39,317 nucleotides of DNA from Plakobranchus ocellatus (Eukaryota; Mollusca; Gastropoda; Plakobranchidae). Positions 36,133 through 39,317 of the stretch are shown here, piece after piece. The stretch spans positions 2,655,695 through 2,695,011 of the forward strand of contig BLXT01000975.1 of NCBI GenBank assembly GCA_019648995.1. Reading direction: 5' to 3'. The position numbers were made by a program, and so were the translations under genes. The notes under the pieces are model-generated. The model was not told where the DNA came from, ran no database searches, and saw only the letters and a program-made list of their open reading frames with translations. Within the stretch, counting starts at the first letter, position 1. The number at the start of each line of letters is the position of its first letter.

Positions 36133-36365
36133 CGCCCTTTTTCGTTCGTTCCCACCCCGATTTTTTATTGCTATATTATTCGATCTAGCTCTGTCTTCAT
36201 AAGCTATTGACGAAATGAAGAGGTCGCAGGCCAAGTTATAATGAAAATGAGTACTATTTTCACACAAACTCTACACAATTTGTAGCTTTTTCGATTGCTC
36301 ATATATCTAATAACATTGCTATAGATCTATAAAAAGTCGGGGTGGGAACAAACGAAAAAGCGCCG
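36133..36365. mobile_element. Inverted-repeat element (MITE-like, about 233 bp)
   Basis: The left arm at 36133-36160 (CGCCCTTTTTCGTTCGTTCC then CACCCCGA) is the near-perfect reverse complement of the right arm at 36337-36365, with about two or three mismatches. The interior is AT-rich with no ORF. The target duplication is not clear. Confidence 0.7.
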
Positions 36366-37024
36366 ATTAGTTTAGTAGCTCAAAAATTCTGATCTAGTCA
36401 AATGTATCTTGGTGTAAATCTTGTGAGTACTCAGTGAGCTGACCTATAAGTGAAAATTGGGAATGTCTAGGCCTTCAATCCAGAAATCTCTTCCAGAGAA
36501 TCTAGACCCTACGAGAGTTGATCAGTGATTTGTATTTCTAGTTCTTGGCCACAAACTTGACAAGACCACTGCCGTTGTCAGGGGAAGTCACTAATGTCAT
36601 TTTGGCTGGGCTAGGATGGGACTTCCATTTCTGAGCCGACTATCTTGGACTTTACGGTAACCACATAATAAAATGGTTTTTTTTTTTAAGGCTTAGCATA
36701 AAAAAGTATAATAAAAATAAAACAGTCTCAATTTTAAAAAAGCTCTTAGGCAAAAAGAACAATCACATATTTGTTCATAAATGACTTTAAAGTTGCCGTA
36801 CGGTGCTTAAAGAACAATGTAAAAATATACTGTTTAAGCATGTCACTGACAAAGGACGATCACGAAGCAAAGAAGGCCGAAGAAAAAATACAGAGGCTTT
36901 AGGCTAACTGTGAGGGAATGGAGACAGATATGATACGCATTCGTCGAGGAAATGTACACGCACTGAGATCTTGCGAAACAATCGACAAAACGTGAAGTGG
37001 GAAAGGGAATGCTCTGGATTGTTT
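36366..37024. other. Intergenic stretch without a supported gene
   Basis: Mixed-composition DNA. Only short ORFs occur, on both strands. A poly-T tract lies near 36680. No known element was recognised. Confidence 0.4.
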
Positions 37025-37471
37025 GCAGAATTACACATGCTGCCACAAAAGATAATGCTGATATATAATAGATATTCCTCCACAGATGACAAAGCTGTTG
37101 GATGTTCTAACATAGAAGATTACGCAGGTAAATATTCCGCTGCAGATCACGATGCCGGTGGACGATTTATTCTGAATAGCCTACAACTTGGTAGAAAACG
37201 TATACGTTGGTGGATATTCAACCGCAGATGCCAATGTTGAAAGGCTTAAATGACGATGCAGGTGGTTAGCATAGTGCTGATAACAGCCGGTGAACATTGT
37301 GCTGCAGATGATGACACTGATGGATATTCTGCCGCAGATAGCATTGGTGGATACCCTGATGCAGATGACTCTGGCATAATTATATTCAGCTGCAGAAAAA
37401 AAAAATCACTGGTTGATGTTCTGCCGCAGACGACAATGTTGGTGGAATATTCAATGGCATATGCCAACGTT
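37025..37471. repeat. Degenerate 30-bp minisatellite, coding-like
   Basis: About 12-14 units of 27-33 bp lie head to tail, with a shared core GGATATTCTGCCGCAGATG. Read on the + strand, units give an acidic decapeptide close to GGYSAADDDV (for example DGYSAADSI, GGYPDADDSG, GKYSAADHDA). The frame changes several times along the array, so no single ORF spans it. It may be a decayed repeat-coding exon or a non-coding minisatellite. Confidence 0.75.
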
Positions 37472-38600
37472 GTTGATTTATCTATTGCAGAGACATTTCT
37501 GCCCCGAATTGCAATGAAAGTTAATTCGGCACATTCAGTTTGTATAACTGTAATATATGAGGGTGGCTGGATGAAATACGCCACACAAACACAACTCTAA
37601 CACTATAAAGTTTAAGGGATGTTGGTCTGGCCTACAGGCTTAACTAACTCGTATTACGTCCACGCCACACTAGCACTACTCTGACATTACAAATACAGTG
37701 ATAACAAAAAAGGTATAACAATAAAGAGAGGATATATAGAGTAGAGATTTTAAGTATTTAAACAAGAGAATTGAAATGCATGCACTAGTCACTAAGGGAG
37801 CAAATATCAACATGTCCATTCTCTAAAATATATCACAACACTGCTTTTCGTAAGCTTCCAGTGCCAGAATTACGATAGAAAGAAAAAGTGAGTCTGCATC
37901 AACTTTTCTGTTATTAACACCAATCACAATTCTTCACGGATGGACATGCAGAGAGTGCATCCGTACATGCAATAAACAGGTTGTGCATGAAGCGCTCAGG
38001 CGAAGTCAGCGCATACAACAAAATACGATGCTGCGTGTACACACATTAGAGCCCATTAAAGGAGAGATAACTTAGTCAGAGCTGGCAACAACTTTTATAT
38101 CTTGTGACTAGATTGACACTGTGCCACCGACGCCCCCCACAGAATTGGGGCAACTTATGTCAGAAAAAAGTATGGATCGGGAAAAGGCCAAAAATGTTCT
38201 AACAGCAAGACAAATTAAATCAAGATGCACGTCTGCTTTAGCAGTAGACATTAGATTGCTGATGATTGTTTTTTTTAACATTTGGAGACTGTGCACAATA
38301 ACATGCTGATGAAATATCAGCATCCAAATAATATTCTTGCGAAAAGGCACAAACTAGAAAATGTTCCGGGTATTGAGCCTCGAAGACGTTTGTGTGTTGT
38401 TGTTTTTTATTCTGCCCACATACCAGCTCAATATTAGGTCAGCAACAGAGCTAATCGTTTCGAAAAAGTTCTGTAAAAACATTAGAGCCTATTGTGATTC
38501 ACCCTGATACACCTTACATTAGATTTAGAAACACTTTTTGGGTTGGTTTTTTTTTCAATTACTTTATTTGATGTTTTGTAGCAACATTATCGAAATGGAA
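37472..38600. other. Intergenic stretch, unrecognised
   Basis: Locally CpG-richer than the introns (for example 37960-38030). A repeated phrase of the type CACAC-ACTCT-ACA-TA occurs at about 37580 and 37663. Short ORFs such as 38121-38309 lack recognisable motifs. It may be old mobile DNA. Confidence 0.3.
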
Positions 38601-38839
38601 TAAGACGACCTTGATAAGCAGCTGTAGATCTAACATAAAAATTTTGAAATTCGTCCAAGCACTATGAAAACACTAGAAAATTAGTAAGCAATTGAAACCG
38701 ACGAATCAGAAAGCGCAATTTAAGTTCTTAAAAGCTATCGCTTTTACTTTTATAGCTGGTCTGAATTTGTTATATTGGTAGCGAGCGTCACTATTCAAGT
38801 TCAGGAGAAGCTGGTAGGAATAAAAATAAATTGTGCAAT

Positions 38840-39260
38840 AAGCAATCTCACTAATAAAAGCTCTCCGTCCCGTCCTGTCCCTCTCCTTTATCCACATTTT
38901 CCTCTCTCTTTTAGCTGTTTCCAAACCTTTTTCCCATGTGCTCTTAGGTCATACTCTTTCGCTTTTCCCCTGTGAATTCCACCCAAATGCTTGGAGAGTT
39001 TTATTCGTGCCTGGCTTTCTCATGATATTCTCAATCCATAACTGAATAATGTCTCTTGATTTCAAAATCAACTGTCTACTGTCTTGACCTTTTCCATCTC
39101 ATTTCTATCAGAAACACTGGATATGTCTACAGCTTGCTATGGGTTCTTAGGTGATATAGCATATTTCGGATTTATAGAGCAGGATTCTGTTGACATTAGT
39201 ATTAATAAGGCGTATCTTGGTGCTTTGCCAGTATTCCTGGTTTCCAGGCATATTTAAATT
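38840..39260 (-). mobile_element. 3' end of a non-LTR retrotransposon (RT C-terminal region), dead
   Basis: Reading the - strand in order: IRLINTNVNRILLYKSE (about 39225-39170) matches the 'NTNV..VLLYGSE' block after the RT palm. Next come IQLWIENIMRKPGTN and ALGWN-QGK-type sequence (about 39045-38965), then STWEKGLE and ERDRTGRRAFIS (about 38935-38855). These match the 'WIGH.LR', 'WNPQGKRxRGRP', 'TWRRDLE' and 'AQDRxxWR' blocks found in that order at the C-terminus of many LINE ORF2 proteins. Stops at 39147 and in the following 60 bp show it is dead. The 5' part lies beyond the right edge or is lost. The clade cannot be named. Confidence 0.7.
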
Positions 39261-39317
39261 GAGTACAACAACTGAACAAACTCTTCTTGCTTTGCTTATT
39301 CAGGCCTTGATAACATG

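Noticed and set aside
36590-36660. Possible first exon and promoter on the - strand with a 20-codon ORF.
   Set aside because: No clear donor or core promoter element could be identified.
38121-38309. + strand 62-codon ORF after a C-rich AG.
   Set aside because: No recognised motif, no splice partner, possible old transposon DNA.

Overview
The window is animal nuclear DNA: AT-rich, with a GT-AG spliced gene in long introns and a heavy load of decayed mobile DNA. The many short TCTAGATCTA-type motifs and the aquatic-invertebrate 'Mutator' transposase suggest a heterobranch gastropod or other mollusc. That is inference; no marker gene was identified.

Layout. Positions 1-6.5 kb hold a stack of dead foreign elements, all coding on the + strand. 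At 1-2609 is an endogenous parvovirus: a capsid-like (VP) 3' part followed directly by the non-structural NS1 gene. At about 2690-6321 is a pogo/Tigger transposase gene, split at about 3070-5115 by a Mutator-like transposase gene. From 33.6 kb down to 7155, on the - strand, lies one host gene. Eleven coding exons join in frame at GT-AG sites to give exactly 2151 nt (716 codons plus stop). The product has an acidic N-terminus, two regions that read as divergent RRM folds, a Gly/Arg-rich linker, a short coiled coil, a Met/Gln/Gly octapeptide array and an RG-rich C-terminus. I do not recognise the family; RNA binding is inferred. One exon is an 18-nt microexon, and three further intronic stretches look like alternative exons in compatible phase.

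The introns hold a TTAA-flanked piggyBac-like MITE with its empty site preserved in a neighbouring duplication, a perfect 42-bp tandem duplication, an assembly gap inside a poly-G run and an unrecognised 81-codon ORF. Upstream of the gene (33.6-39.3 kb) are an inverted-repeat element, a degenerate 30-bp minisatellite whose units read as an acidic decapeptide, and the 3' end of a non-LTR retrotransposon on the - strand.

Relation of the parts: the host gene is transcribed toward the viral/transposon stack, and all the stacked elements are on the opposite strand. Read-through past its 3' end would give RNA antisense to parvovirus NS1, Tigger and the Mutator-like element. This resembles small-RNA source loci, and is a hypothesis only.
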